Below, piece after piece: positions 23,683 through 31,767 of a stretch of DNA of 59,183 nucleotides. Source of the stretch: Alphaproteobacteria bacterium. Its GTDB lineage: Bacteria; Pseudomonadota; Alphaproteobacteria; Rhizobiales; Xanthobacteraceae. Every line of letters begins with the position of its first letter. Positions within the stretch are counted from its first letter, which is position 1. The notes beneath the pieces were generated by a model. That model made no database searches. It saw nothing but the letters and a program-made list of their open reading frames with translations, and was not told where the DNA came from. Position numbers and translations under genes: made by a program. The stretch covers positions 1 to 59,183 of the forward strand of contig VGEP01000029.1 of assembly GCA_016869215.1 (NCBI GenBank), read 5' to 3'.

Positions 23683-24888
23683 ATGGACTTCGCACTGAGC
23701 AACGAGCAACGCTCCTGGCAGATGACCGCGCGCAAGTTCGCCGAGGAGGAGATCAAGCCGATCTCGCTTGCGCTCGACGAGGCGCCCGATGCGCACGGCA
23801 CCTTCGACTGGGACATCGTCGAAAAGGGATCGAAGCTCGGCCTGCGCACGCTCGCGGTGCCCAAGGAATTCGGCGGCGAAGGCACCGATTACGTGACGCA
23901 GGCGATCGTGATGGCGGAGCTCGCCCGCGGCGACAGCGCGATCTCCAAGACCTTCAGCCAGAACTGGAAGTGGAGCCACCTGATCGCACAGGCCTGCAAC
24001 GCCGAGCAGAAGGAGCGCTTTCTGCGCCCGTTCGTCGCCGACCATCGCTTCCTGCTCGGCAAGGGCATCACCGAGCCGAGCGCAGGCTCCGACAATCGAA
24101 TGCCGCCGAAGGACGATCCGAAGGCCGGGCTGAAGCTGCGCGCCGAGCGCCGCGGCGACGAATGGATTTTGAACGGCGAGAAATGCTTCATCGCCAACGC
24201 GCCGGTCGGAAAGCTGTTCTTCATCGACGCGCGCACCGATCCGAACGCGCCGCTGCGCCAGGGCACAACCATGTTTCTGGTGCCCTACGACACGCCGGGC
24301 TTTCGCATCGGCAAGGTGTTCAACAAGAGCGGCTGGCGGTTCTACCGCAACGGCGAAATGATCTTCGAGAACGCGCGCGTGCCGCACGCCAACGTAGTCG
24401 GCCACGTCAACAATTCCGACATGAAGACGGAAGCCGCGGGCGACCGCACCGGCGGCGATATTTTCGGCGATCTTGAATTGGCCGCGAACGCACTCGGTGT
24501 CTGCGACGACGCCTGCGAGGCCGCGATGAAATACGCTCGCACGGCAAAGCAAGGCGGCCGGCCGCTGTTCGACCAACAGGCGGTGCAGCTCAAGATCAAC
24601 CGCATGAACATGCTGACCGAGGCGCTGCGCTCGCTGGTGATGCGGATCGCCTGGGAGCACGACCGCAAGATTCATTCCGCCAACGCGGGGCTTGCGATGA
24701 ACTTCTCCACCGACGTGATCCAGGAGGTCACCGAGTTGAACCTGGAAATCCACGGCGGCGCGGAGGGAATGGCCGGACGGCACGCCGAGAAGCTCACGCG
24801 CGACGCCTTCATCTGGAGCCATCTGGCCGGAGACAGCGTCCAGCGGCTGAAAGTCGCCGGGCGGCTCGCACGGATGGCGGCGCATTAA
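23683..24888 (+). CDS. Acyl-CoA dehydrogenase family protein with Gly at the usual catalytic-base position
   Basis: A 401-residue acyl-CoA dehydrogenase with TAGGAGA before the ATG. The FAD/substrate segment is canonical (GITEPSAGSDNR; GEKCFIANAPVG). In the C-terminal domain, HGGAEGMAGRHAEKLTRD aligns with the common HGGxGYxxExxxER motif, placing Gly where the Glu base normally sits. In isovaleryl-CoA and long-chain enzymes the base lies elsewhere, so the protein may still be active. It ends the co-directional block begun by the amidase. Together with the preceding paralogue it should oxidise an acyl-CoA derived from the compound imported by the neighbouring Bug systems. Confidence 0.87.
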   Translation: MDFALSNEQRSWQMTARKFAEEEIKPISLALDEAPDAHGTFDWDIVEKGSKLGLRTLAVPKEFGGEGTDYVTQAIVMAELARGDSAISKTFSQNWKWSHLIAQACNAEQKERFLRPFVADHRFLLGKGITEPSAGSDNRMPPKDDPKAGLKLRAERRGDEWILNGEKCFIANAPVGKLFFIDARTDPNAPLRQGTTMFLVPYDTPGFRIGKVFNKSGWRFYRNGEMIFENARVPHANVVGHVNNSDMKTEAAGDRTGGDIFGDLELAANALGVCDDACEAAMKYARTAKQGGRPLFDQQAVQLKINRMNMLTEALRSLVMRIAWEHDRKIHSANAGLAMNFSTDVIQEVTELNLEIHGGAEGMAGRHAEKLTRDAFIWSHLAGDSVQRLKVAGRLARMAAH

Positions 24889-25061
24889 CGATCGCCGGTC
24901 GGCGTAAAGGTTGATTGTTTACAGTAGCCTCAACTTGCGCGCGGACGCGGTGGCCTTCGCCGCGCCTGTCGCAATCCCCGATGCTAGAGATTTGCGATCC
25001 ACAACGCCCGGTGTCGCTGCCGGCGATGCGGACACGCAATGAACTTCGAAAGGAGTGACCG

Positions 25062-25310
25062 ATGAGGAAGCAGCTTCTCACCATGGCCGCGCTGGCGTCG
25101 CTGGCCGCAGCCCTCGCCATGCCGCAGGCCGCACAGGCGGCCGTTGCCGGCCCCACCGACACCATGGCTCGCGCTGCGCAGGCGCTCGACATGACCGAAG
25201 AGGTCCGCCGCATCTGCACGCGCCAGCTTCGCTGCCGCGGCCCGTTCAAGTGCCGCTGGGAGCGCGTCTGCCGCATCTCCCGCGACTATCCCCCGCGCCG
25301 CCGCCGCTGA
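25062..25310 (+). CDS. Small secreted cationic peptide with C-x5-C-x5-C-x5-C spacing
   Basis: An 82-residue protein with AAAGGAG before the ATG. Residues 1-26 form a signal peptide (MRKQLLTMAALASLAAALAMPQAAQA). The mature part is short and very basic, ending PPRRRR. Its four cysteines at 52, 58, 64 and 70 are spaced exactly six residues apart. I do not recognise a named family; similar short Cys/Arg-rich leader proteins occur in Hyphomicrobiales. Possible roles are a disulfide-stabilised envelope peptide or metal binder. It stands alone and is followed by a hairpin. The spacer 24889-25061 upstream holds nothing else I can support. Confidence 0.75.
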   Translation: MRKQLLTMAALASLAAALAMPQAAQAAVAGPTDTMARAAQALDMTEEVRRICTRQLRCRGPFKCRWERVCRISRDYPPRRRR

Positions 25311-25343
25311 TAGCTGCTGTCGGCGACAGGACGGTTGAATTCG

Positions 25344-25367
25344 AAGCGCGGGCTTACGCCCGCGCTT
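25344..25367 (+). terminator. Hairpin after the small secreted peptide gene
   Basis: AAGCGCGGGC (25344-25353), loop TTAC, GCCCGCGCTT (25358-25367): a perfect 10-bp stem 34 bases after the stop codon. No long T-run follows beyond the TT closing the stem, so termination strength is uncertain. Confidence 0.6.
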
Positions 25368-25437
25368 GCATGCATGCGCGCAGGATGACGCTCGCGCCTG
25401 GGCTATAGTGTCCGTGACGATCAATCGAGGACCGGAC

Positions 25438-25821
25438 ATGGACACGAAGGAACAAGCCGCCAAAGGACTGAAGCTCCGCAAGGAGCTGTTCGGCGACAAG
25501 GCCGTCGAGCAGCGCATGGCGTCGTTCGGAGAATTCGGCGAGCCGCTGCAGCACATCATCAACGCCTATGCCTATGGCGACGTCTGGAGCAGGCCCGGCC
25601 TGCCGATGTCGACCCGGAGCCTCGCCATGATCGCGATGATGGCGGCGGCAGGGAAGCCCGCCGAACTGCGCGTGCATATCAACGGCGCGCTGCAGAACGG
25701 CTGCACGCCGGAGGAAATCCGCGAAATCCTGCTGCTGGTCGCGCTCTATTGCGGCATCCCGACCGCGAACGAGGCGCACCGCGCGGCGGTCGAGGTGATG
25801 AAGGAACGCGGCAAGGCCTGA
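25438..25821 (+). CDS. Carboxymuconolactone decarboxylase (CMD) family protein
   Basis: A 127-residue protein from the ATG at 25438, behind a CGAGG site; the frame runs further up without start features. It resembles the gamma-carboxymuconolactone decarboxylase (PcaC) architecture: GLKLRKELFGDKAVEQRM, the central helix pair, STRSLAMIAMMAAAGKPAELRVHINGALQNGCTPEEIREILLLVALYCGIPTANEA. PcaC converts 4-carboxymuconolactone to 3-oxoadipate enol-lactone, but many CMD proteins are peroxidase-like or of unknown function. The AhpD-type CxxC is absent. It converges with an amidohydrolase of the pyrone-dicarboxylate hydrolase type, a context that fits aromatic-acid breakdown. Confidence 0.85.
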   Translation: MDTKEQAAKGLKLRKELFGDKAVEQRMASFGEFGEPLQHIINAYAYGDVWSRPGLPMSTRSLAMIAMMAAAGKPAELRVHINGALQNGCTPEEIREILLLVALYCGIPTANEAHRAAVEVMKERGKA

Positions 25822-25832
25822 CGCACTGCGGC

Positions 25833-26672
25833 TCAGGCGAACTTGTAGATGCGCTGCGCCGTGCCGCCCAGCACCTCGGCGCGGTCGGCGGGAGACAGCC
25901 CCGTGAGCAGCTCCTCGATGCCGCGCCAAACCTGCGAGAAGCTTCCCGAGATCAGCACCACCGGCCAGTTGCTGCCCGCCATCACCCGGCGCGGCCCGAA
26001 GTGCCTCATGACGTGGTCGGAATAGCGGCGAATTTCCTCCGTCGACCACGGCCAGCGCCAGACAACGTCGCCCCCGACCGAGAGCTTCACCGAGATGTTC
26101 GGCAACTCGGCCGCGCGCACCATCTGCGAGGCCCAGGGCTCCCAGCCCTTCTCCGGCAACGGCGGCCGCCCGAGATGGTTGAGCACGATGTTGAGGTTTG
26201 GCATGCGGCGCGCGGTGTCGAGCACCGTGTCCATCTGCTCCTCGGTGTTGGTGATCGCCTCGAAGGCAAGCCCGCGCCGGGCGAACTCTTGAAGCGATTC
26301 CTGCACCGTGGGCTGGAGCAACCAGCGCGGATCCTTCTCGTAGACGATGAGATGGCGCATGCCGACGAACTTCTTGCGGGATTTGAGTTCGTCGAGCCGG
26401 CGCATACAGGCTTGCGGATCGGCGAGCGGCACCCAGCCGACCACGGCGCGGATGAAGTTGTGTTCGTCCGCGACGTCGAGGTAGTGCGGCGTTTCCTCCC
26501 ACTTGTCGAGCGACTGCACCAGAACGGTGCCGTCGACACCGCAGGCATCAAGCTCCGGCTTGAGGTCGTCAGGCGTGAAGTCGCGGTTGAGGCTCGTCCC
26601 CCATGATGGGGGGAACTGGTGCGGAAACTTGTCCAGCCACCAGACGTGATGATGGCAGTCGATCACGGGCAT
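25833..26672 (-). CDS. Amidohydrolase family (TIM-barrel metal-dependent hydrolase)
   Basis: A 279-residue protein from the ATG at 26672 (MPVIDCHHHVWW); GCGAGG precedes it, whereas a TTG at 26696 does not have a site. The N-terminal HHH metal motif, the central HLIVYEKDPRWLL region, VLNHLGRPPLPE and MAGSNWPVV near the C-terminus fit amidohydrolase-2 proteins such as 2-pyrone-4,6-dicarboxylate lactonase and L-fuconolactonase. It probably opens a lactone or removes a small group from a cyclic acid. It converges with the CMD gene (11-base gap), and a long palindromic repeat lies upstream. Confidence 0.87.
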   Translation of the reverse strand: MPVIDCHHHVWWLDKFPHQFPPSWGTSLNRDFTPDDLKPELDACGVDGTVLVQSLDKWEETPHYLDVADEHNFIRAVVGWVPLADPQACMRRLDELKSRKKFVGMRHLIVYEKDPRWLLQPTVQESLQEFARRGLAFEAITNTEEQMDTVLDTARRMPNLNIVLNHLGRPPLPEKGWEPWASQMVRAAELPNISVKLSVGGDVVWRWPWSTEEIRRYSDHVMRHFGPRRVMAGSNWPVVLISGSFSQVWRGIEELLTGLSPADRAEVLGGTAQRIYKFA

Positions 26673-26700
26673 TGTCGACCTCGCGTCATGGCGCAATCGA

Positions 26701-26844
26701 GTCCCGGATGCGGTGCAGCGCCATTAGCGCGTCTACGCGCGTCTTCGGCGCGCTATGGCGGTGCACCGCTGATCCGGGGCCCAGCGCATCTTGTAGTCAG
26801 ATCAAGAAACCGGGGTCCCAGGTCTCGCTTCGCTCGCCCGGGAC
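26701..26844. repeat. Long intergenic palindromic repeat with near-perfect 22-bp internal arms
   Basis: GTCCCGG at 26701-26707 is mirrored by CCGGGAC at 26838-26844. Inside, GCGGTGCAGCGCCATTAGCGCG (26710-26731) pairs almost fully with 26749-26769, able to form a cruciform. It shares words with the element at 3731-3862 and is likely the same dispersed repeat family. It fills the gap between the amidohydrolase and the GST gene. Confidence 0.7.
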
Positions 26845-26854
26845 GGATTGCCGG

Positions 26855-27469
26855 TCAAACCTTCACCTTCTCGTCCTCGACAACACGCTGGGTCGCGGCC
26901 CGCTTCAGCATCCGGTCCTTGTGGGCGGTGTAGTTCTTCAGTTCGCCCATCGGCAGCTCGCGGCGGACGCCCCAGGTGTAGAAGACGAAGGCGTAGGGAT
27001 CGAGCACCGAATACTTGTTGCCGATCCATTCGCGGCCGGCGAGCATGCCGTCGATCTGCTTGAGATGGCCGTGGAACGTTTTCAGCCCCTGCTCCTTGAT
27101 GCCGGGATGCGCCGATGCATCCGCCGTGTAGCGCTCCGGCCGCCCGACGTGGGCGTGCGCGGGATGCACGCTCGACGCGAAGAATCCGACGGTCGAGAGC
27201 GCCTTGGCCTCGCCCTTCGGATCGGTGGGCCATAGCCCGAAACGCTTGCCGAGATAGGGCAGGATCGCGGTGTTCTCCGGCAGCGGCTCTCCGTCGTCGA
27301 GGATCAGGAGCGGCACGCGGCCGAGTGGATTCAGCTTGAGGTAGGAGTCGGTGCGCTGCTCGCCCTTGGCGAGGTCCATGCGCCGCGGCTCGTATTTCTC
27401 GCCGCTTTCCTCCAGCACGATGTGGGAGGCCATCGAGCACGCGCCGGGACCGTAATACAACGTCAGCAT
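26855..27469 (-). CDS. Glutathione S-transferase family protein
   Basis: A 204-residue GST of normal length with AAAGGG before the ATG. The thioredoxin-like N-terminal domain begins MLTLYYGPGACSMASHIVLEESG, typical of the beta-class GSTs with Cys near residue 11 as the glutathione-contacting residue. NPLGRVPLLILDDG holds the cis-Pro, and ENTAILPYLGKRFGLWP leads into the all-helical C-terminal domain. It conjugates or removes glutathione on electrophiles, or acts in ring-fission isomerisation. It is a short distance downstream of a beta-hydroxyacid dehydrogenase on the same strand, but with a 70-base gap. Confidence 0.9.
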   Translation of the reverse strand: MLTLYYGPGACSMASHIVLEESGEKYEPRRMDLAKGEQRTDSYLKLNPLGRVPLLILDDGEPLPENTAILPYLGKRFGLWPTDPKGEAKALSTVGFFASSVHPAHAHVGRPERYTADASAHPGIKEQGLKTFHGHLKQIDGMLAGREWIGNKYSVLDPYAFVFYTWGVRRELPMGELKNYTAHKDRMLKRAATQRVVEDEKVKV

Positions 27470-27539
27470 GTTACGCCCTTTCCAGGTGGGGGAATTCGGC
27501 TGGGATCAAACGCGGATGGCAAGTGCGGGTCAAGATACC

Positions 27540-28406
27540 TCACCTTCTCCGCCTTCTGATCTCCTCCACGATGCTGCTGTTGTCGCGCTCGGCCTCGCCT
27601 GCGCGCACGCAGGATTCCAGCACGTCGCAGTGCACGCGCAGCATGGGCAGGTCCTGCCCAACGCACTCGCCCTGCTCTAGCATCATGTGGACGTCCTTCA
27701 GCGTCTGTTTCACGCGGCCCTCGGGCGCAAAATCGCGTTTGAGCATCTTCGAGCCTTTGGTCTCCATCACCTGCGAGTAGGACGCCGAGCCTTTCGCCAC
27801 CTCCAGGAATGCCTGACCGTCGAGGCCGATGCGTTCGGCGAAGGCGAGGCCTTCCGCCAGCGCCATGCGGTTCAATCCGAGGATCAAATTGACCGCGAGC
27901 TTGGCGCGCCCGCCGTCGCCCGCCTTGCCGATGTGGAACCGGCGCGGAAACAGCGCGTCGAGCACCGGCTTTGCCTGCTCCGCAACCGCCCTGTTGCCGC
28001 CGATCAGCCCGACGCCGTCGCCCGCCCGCACCTGCTCGCTGGTGCCGGACACCGGCGTTTCGAGAAAGCGCAGGTTCGAGCCCGCAAGCCGGCCGGCCAG
28101 CGCCTCGATCCGGTCCGGGTCGCAAGTCGACGTGCAGAGCACGACCGTACCGGGCTTGGCCGCGGGCTTGAGCGCCTTTTCAGTGACGTCCTCGACCTGG
28201 TCGGTGTTGAACACCGCAAGCACCACCGTGCCGCAGTGCGCGACCTCGGCGGGCGACGCAACGGATGTGCCGCCAAGTGACGCGAGCTTTTCGTTCTTGG
28301 CCGGGTCGACGTCATAGCCCACGACGGAGAAACCCGCGGCCATCAGGCGCCGTGCGAGCACTTCGCCCATCAGTCCCAGCCCCACAACGCCGACAGTCCG
28401 ATCCAT
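27540..28406 (-). CDS. NAD(P)-dependent beta-hydroxyacid dehydrogenase (3-hydroxyisobutyrate dehydrogenase family)
   Basis: A 288-residue protein, ATG start. The Rossmann motif GVVGLGLMGEVLARRLMAAGF opens the protein. ETPVSGTSEQVRAGDG is the substrate-binding loop, and AKLAVNLILGLNRMALAEGLAFAERIGLD carries the catalytic Lys of the family. It oxidises a beta-hydroxyacid such as 3-hydroxyisobutyrate, tartronate semialdehyde or a related compound; the motif set cannot discriminate. It is divergent from the Gfo/Idh/MocA gene with a 118-base spacer, where shared regulation is possible. Confidence 0.9.
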   Translation of the reverse strand: MDRTVGVVGLGLMGEVLARRLMAAGFSVVGYDVDPAKNEKLASLGGTSVASPAEVAHCGTVVLAVFNTDQVEDVTEKALKPAAKPGTVVLCTSTCDPDRIEALAGRLAGSNLRFLETPVSGTSEQVRAGDGVGLIGGNRAVAEQAKPVLDALFPRRFHIGKAGDGGRAKLAVNLILGLNRMALAEGLAFAERIGLDGQAFLEVAKGSASYSQVMETKGSKMLKRDFAPEGRVKQTLKDVHMMLEQGECVGQDLPMLRVHCDVLESCVRAGEAERDNSSIVEEIRRRRR

Positions 28407-28524
28407 ATTCCGAACCCTTGTTGAGACCCTTTGCCAGGTTAGCTTGCCATGTCAGCCGGATTGCCCGACATTGGCAACCCAAGCCGGAAGCCGTGCCTGC
28501 GGCGCTATCGTGAGCAGAGTTGCA

Positions 28525-29502
28525 ATGATCGACGCCGCCGTGATCGGGCTCGGCCGCTGGGGCAAGTCCCTCATCGCCGCCGTTCAGGGCAAGAGCGACA
28601 AGCTGCGCTTCGTGCACGGCGTCAGCAAGGAGCCGGACACAGTGTGCGATTTCGCCGCCCAGAACGGCTTCCGCCTGTCCACCGACCTTTCCGACGTGCT
28701 GTCCGATCCGCAGGTGCAGGCCGTGTTTCTCGCAACGCCCCATTCGCTGCATGTGTCACAGGTCAAGGCCGTCGCAGCCAAGGGCCTGCCGGTGTGGTGC
28801 GAGAAGCCCCTCTCGCTGACGCGCGCGGGCGCGCAACGCGCGGTGGACGCCTGCCGCAAGGCCGGCGTCGTGCTCGGCTCCGGCAACAACAAGCGCTGCT
28901 TCGCCTCGATGCGCGAGTTGAAGCGAATCGTCGACGAGGGCGCACTTGGCGACATCCTGCACATCGAGGGACATTTCTCCAACGAGCACTCGACCCGCGT
29001 GGTGGGCGGCGGCTGGCGCGACGACCCGAGCGAGTCGCCCGGTGGCGGGCTGACCGGCGCGGGCCTGCACGTGCTCGACGCGCTGGTCAATCTCGGCGGG
29101 CCGATCAAGTCGGTCGATGCCAAGCTGTTCGAGCGCAAGCCCCCGCCCGACCCGCGGGATGTGCTGGCGGTTTTGGTTGAGTTCGCGACCGGCGCGACCG
29201 GCATGCTCGCGACGGTGCGCGCCGCGCCCGCCTTCTGGCGCATCCACGTGTTCGGCACCGAGGGAATGGCCGAGGCGCGCGACGAGGACACGCTGATCCT
29301 AGGCCGCATCGGCGACACGCCGAAGGTCCACACCTATGAGCACGTGGATTCGTTGAAAGTTCTGGCCGAGGCCTTCGCCGACGCCGTCGCCGGCCGCGCG
29401 CCGTTTCCGGTCGCGACCTCGCAGATGCTGGATATGATCGCCGCTTTCGAAGCCATCGTTGCATCCCTGCAAACCCGCGCGCCCGTGCGCATCGACGGAT
29501 GA
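28525..29502 (+). CDS. Gfo/Idh/MocA family oxidoreductase
   Basis: A 325-residue NAD(P)-dependent oxidoreductase. I choose the ATG at 28525 because the Rossmann strand MIDAAVIGLGRWGKSLIAA begins there; the longer frame from 28444 adds a Cys/Pro-rich tail. LPVWCEKPLSL is the EKP motif that contributes the catalytic Lys. A C-terminal beta-sheet substrate domain follows (GGGLTGAGLHVLDALVNLGG). These enzymes act on sugars, cyclitols or related polyols. The hydroxyacid oxidase starts seven bases after the stop codon, so the two are probably co-transcribed. Confidence 0.9.
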   Translation: MIDAAVIGLGRWGKSLIAAVQGKSDKLRFVHGVSKEPDTVCDFAAQNGFRLSTDLSDVLSDPQVQAVFLATPHSLHVSQVKAVAAKGLPVWCEKPLSLTRAGAQRAVDACRKAGVVLGSGNNKRCFASMRELKRIVDEGALGDILHIEGHFSNEHSTRVVGGGWRDDPSESPGGGLTGAGLHVLDALVNLGGPIKSVDAKLFERKPPPDPRDVLAVLVEFATGATGMLATVRAAPAFWRIHVFGTEGMAEARDEDTLILGRIGDTPKVHTYEHVDSLKVLAEAFADAVAGRAPFPVATSQMLDMIAAFEAIVASLQTRAPVRIDG

Positions 29503-29509
29503 CCCCGCC

Positions 29510-30637
29510 ATGAACGACGCATCCAACGTCAACTCGCCGCTTTCCATGGACGAAGTGCGCGAGCGATTTCAGAATTTGCATGAACTGGTCGCGGCCGCCC
29601 GCGCCAGGCTCAACCGCAACGTCTGGGACTATCTGATCGGCGGCGCGGAAACCGAGACCTCGGTGCGGCGCAACCGGCTCGGACTGGACTCGCTCGCGTT
29701 CCGCCCGCGGATCATGCGCGACGTCAACACCACCGACACCGCGGGCTCCTTCCTCGGCCGCAAGCTCAAGATGCCGATCGCGCTGGCGCCGATCGGCAGC
29801 ATCGAGCGATTCGATCCGGCGGCGAGCGCCGCGGTCGCAAACGCCGCGGGCTCTTTCGGCTGCGCCATGTTCCAGAGCTCGGTGTCCACGCCCGACCTGG
29901 AAGTAACCGCAAAAGAGGTGCCGGAAGGGCCGAAGGTGTTCCAGCTTTATGTCCGCGGCGACCATGCCTGGGTCGAGGCGATATTCGACCGCGCCGTGGC
30001 CGCGGGCTTCGGCGGGCTGTGCCTCACGGTGGACACACACCATTACAGCCGGCGCGAGCGCGACATTTCAAAGCGCTACGCCGCCGCCTCGGCGCGAACG
30101 GCCGACGGAGCGCGCTATCAGAAGGGTCTCGACTGGAAGCAATTCGACAAGCTGCGCAAGCGCTACAAGCTGCCGATGATCGTCAAAGGCATCGCTACCG
30201 GCGAGGACGCGCGGCTCGCGGTCGAGCACGGCGTCGACGTGGTGTATGTGTCGAACCACGGCGGCCGCCAGCTCGATCACGGCCTCGGCACCATCGACGT
30301 GCTGCCGGAAGTGGTCGCCGCCGTCGGCAAGAAGGCCGAGATCATTATCGACGGCAGCTTCTGCCGCGGCACCGACGTGCTGAAGGCGATCGCGCTCGGC
30401 GCCGACACCGTCTGCGTGGGGCGTCTCTATGCCTTAGGCATGGCCGCCGCGGGCAGGAACGGCATCTACCGCGTGCTGGAATTGCTGCACGACGAGATGG
30501 TGCGCGACATGGGCCTGCTGGGCGTGAATCGTCTCGCCGAGCTCGACCCGAGCTACGTGCGGCCCGCCCAGCCGGTGCGGTCGCCGCATGTGCTGAGCGC
30601 GTTCCCCTACATCGAAGCGCCCGACGACCGGTATTGA
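29510..30637 (+). CDS. FMN-dependent alpha-hydroxy acid oxidase/dehydrogenase
   Basis: A 375-residue protein of the glycolate oxidase/L-lactate dehydrogenase (LldD) family; start at the ATG at 29510. VWDYLIGGAETETSVRRNR and LAFRPRIMRDV are the N-terminal hallmarks. LPMIVKGIATGEDARLAVEHGVDVVYVSNHGGRQLDHG includes the FMN-contacting Lys and the catalytic His-Gly-Gly-Arg segment, followed by IIIDGSFCRGTDVLKAIALGADTVCVGR. It oxidises an L-2-hydroxyacid to the 2-oxoacid. Electron acceptor (oxygen, quinone) is unknown. It follows a sugar/polyol-type dehydrogenase, so the pair may process a polyol-derived hydroxyacid. Confidence 0.9.
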   Translation: MNDASNVNSPLSMDEVRERFQNLHELVAAARARLNRNVWDYLIGGAETETSVRRNRLGLDSLAFRPRIMRDVNTTDTAGSFLGRKLKMPIALAPIGSIERFDPAASAAVANAAGSFGCAMFQSSVSTPDLEVTAKEVPEGPKVFQLYVRGDHAWVEAIFDRAVAAGFGGLCLTVDTHHYSRRERDISKRYAAASARTADGARYQKGLDWKQFDKLRKRYKLPMIVKGIATGEDARLAVEHGVDVVYVSNHGGRQLDHGLGTIDVLPEVVAAVGKKAEIIIDGSFCRGTDVLKAIALGADTVCVGRLYALGMAAAGRNGIYRVLELLHDEMVRDMGLLGVNRLAELDPSYVRPAQPVRSPHVLSAFPYIEAPDDRY

Positions 30638-30726
30638 CCGCCGCCGCACAACGCCAGTCCGAAATGCCGTGAATTGCCGAGGGCGGCGGCGCGCATTTGA
30701 CGCGCCACGTCGGCGGCTTGTATCCT

Positions 30727-30745
30727 AATTATGAAATAATTTTCG
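30727..30745. promoter_or_regulatory. Candidate IclR-type operator upstream of the IclR gene
   Basis: ATGAAATAATTTTCG at 30731-30745 matches the core AAATNATTT and part of the flanks of the E. coli IclR operator consensus. It overlaps a perfect AATTAT-GAA-ATAATT inverted repeat at 30727-30741. It is the AT-richest spot in a GC-rich spacer and lies about 60-80 bases before the IclR start codon, fitting autoregulation. Confidence 0.5.
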
Positions 30746-30804
30746 CAATCCGAAAGTAATGCCAGCCACAACCGGCGGCGTCCAGGGAGTGGAGTTCGGC
30801 GCGC

Positions 30805-31704
30805 ATGGATCGGGGATCCGTCGAAGAGTTGCCGCGCAGCCGCAAGCGTAGCGAGACCGCCGACGCGCCGTCCGCGCGGCGCTCTGCCAAGCGCGATGCC
30901 GCACCCGCCGGCGAAGATTCCCGCAATCTCGTCAATTCCCTGTCCAAGGGCCTGCGTGTGCTCGAAGCCTTCACCGCCGAGCGCAGCGAACTGACGCTCA
31001 GCGAGGTGGCGCGCGCCGCACGCATCGATCCCGGCACCGCCTTCCGCATGCTCAAGACGCTGGTGCTGCTCGGCTACGTGGCGCGCGTTCCGGACAGCCG
31101 GCGCTTCCGTTTGACGCTCAAGGTCGTCGACCTCGGCCTGCACGCGATCGGCCGCGCCGACCTGCGCGAACTGGCGCGCCCGATCCTGCGCTCGCTGGTC
31201 GGCGAGGTCAGCGAGGCTGCAAGCTTCGGCGTGCTCGACGGCGCGGACCTGCTATATGTCGAGCGCGTGCGCGCGGGCCTCATCCGTCTTGGCGTCGACA
31301 TCCGCATCGGCACCCACATTCCCGCAGTGTCCGGCGTCATCGGTCACGCCATCCTGGCGTTCCTGCCACCCGCCGAGCGGGACCGCATCATTGCGATGCC
31401 GAGCCGGCCCGGCGACATGACTGCGAAGCCGATCAGCACGCCCGCGCTGCTGCGCACGCTCGAAGCGGTGCGCAAGCGCGGCTATGCACTGCAGGATTCC
31501 ATGTTCGGCAACGGCCTTCGCATCCTCGCAGCTCCTGTGCTTGACCCCGACGGCTGCCCGGTTGCGGCCATCAGCGTCGCGGCGCCCGCGGTGCGCATTT
31601 CGCTCGACGAGTTCCGCGCCCGTGCGCTCGGGCCGGTGCAGGCCGCCGCCGCCGACATTGCGCGCGCAGTGCAGGCGAGCGGTACGGTCACTACCGCGGT
31701 TTGA
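30805..31704 (+). CDS. IclR family transcriptional regulator
   Basis: A 299-residue regulator; AGGGAGTGGAG precedes the ATG. After a disordered Arg/Ala-rich stretch of about 45 residues comes the winged helix LVNSLSKGLRVLEAFTAERSELTLSEVARAARIDPGTAFRMLKTLVLLGYVARVPDSRRFRL, then the GAF-like effector domain (VLDGADLLYVERVRAG; ISTPALLRTLEAVRKRGYALQDSMFGNGLRILAAPVLD). IclR proteins sense small carboxylates. It sits directly upstream of, and co-directional with, the TAXI-TRAP/DUF1445/HyuAB genes and is the likely regulator of that unit. An AT-rich palindrome precedes it. Confidence 0.93.
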   Translation: MDRGSVEELPRSRKRSETADAPSARRSAKRDAAPAGEDSRNLVNSLSKGLRVLEAFTAERSELTLSEVARAARIDPGTAFRMLKTLVLLGYVARVPDSRRFRLTLKVVDLGLHAIGRADLRELARPILRSLVGEVSEAASFGVLDGADLLYVERVRAGLIRLGVDIRIGTHIPAVSGVIGHAILAFLPPAERDRIIAMPSRPGDMTAKPISTPALLRTLEAVRKRGYALQDSMFGNGLRILAAPVLDPDGCPVAAISVAAPAVRISLDEFRARALGPVQAAAADIARAVQASGTVTTAV

Positions 31705-31767
31705 CGAAGGCCATCGCGCATCGCGGACATCCGCTTCACGAACGTCCAAGTTCAAAGGGAGGAAACG

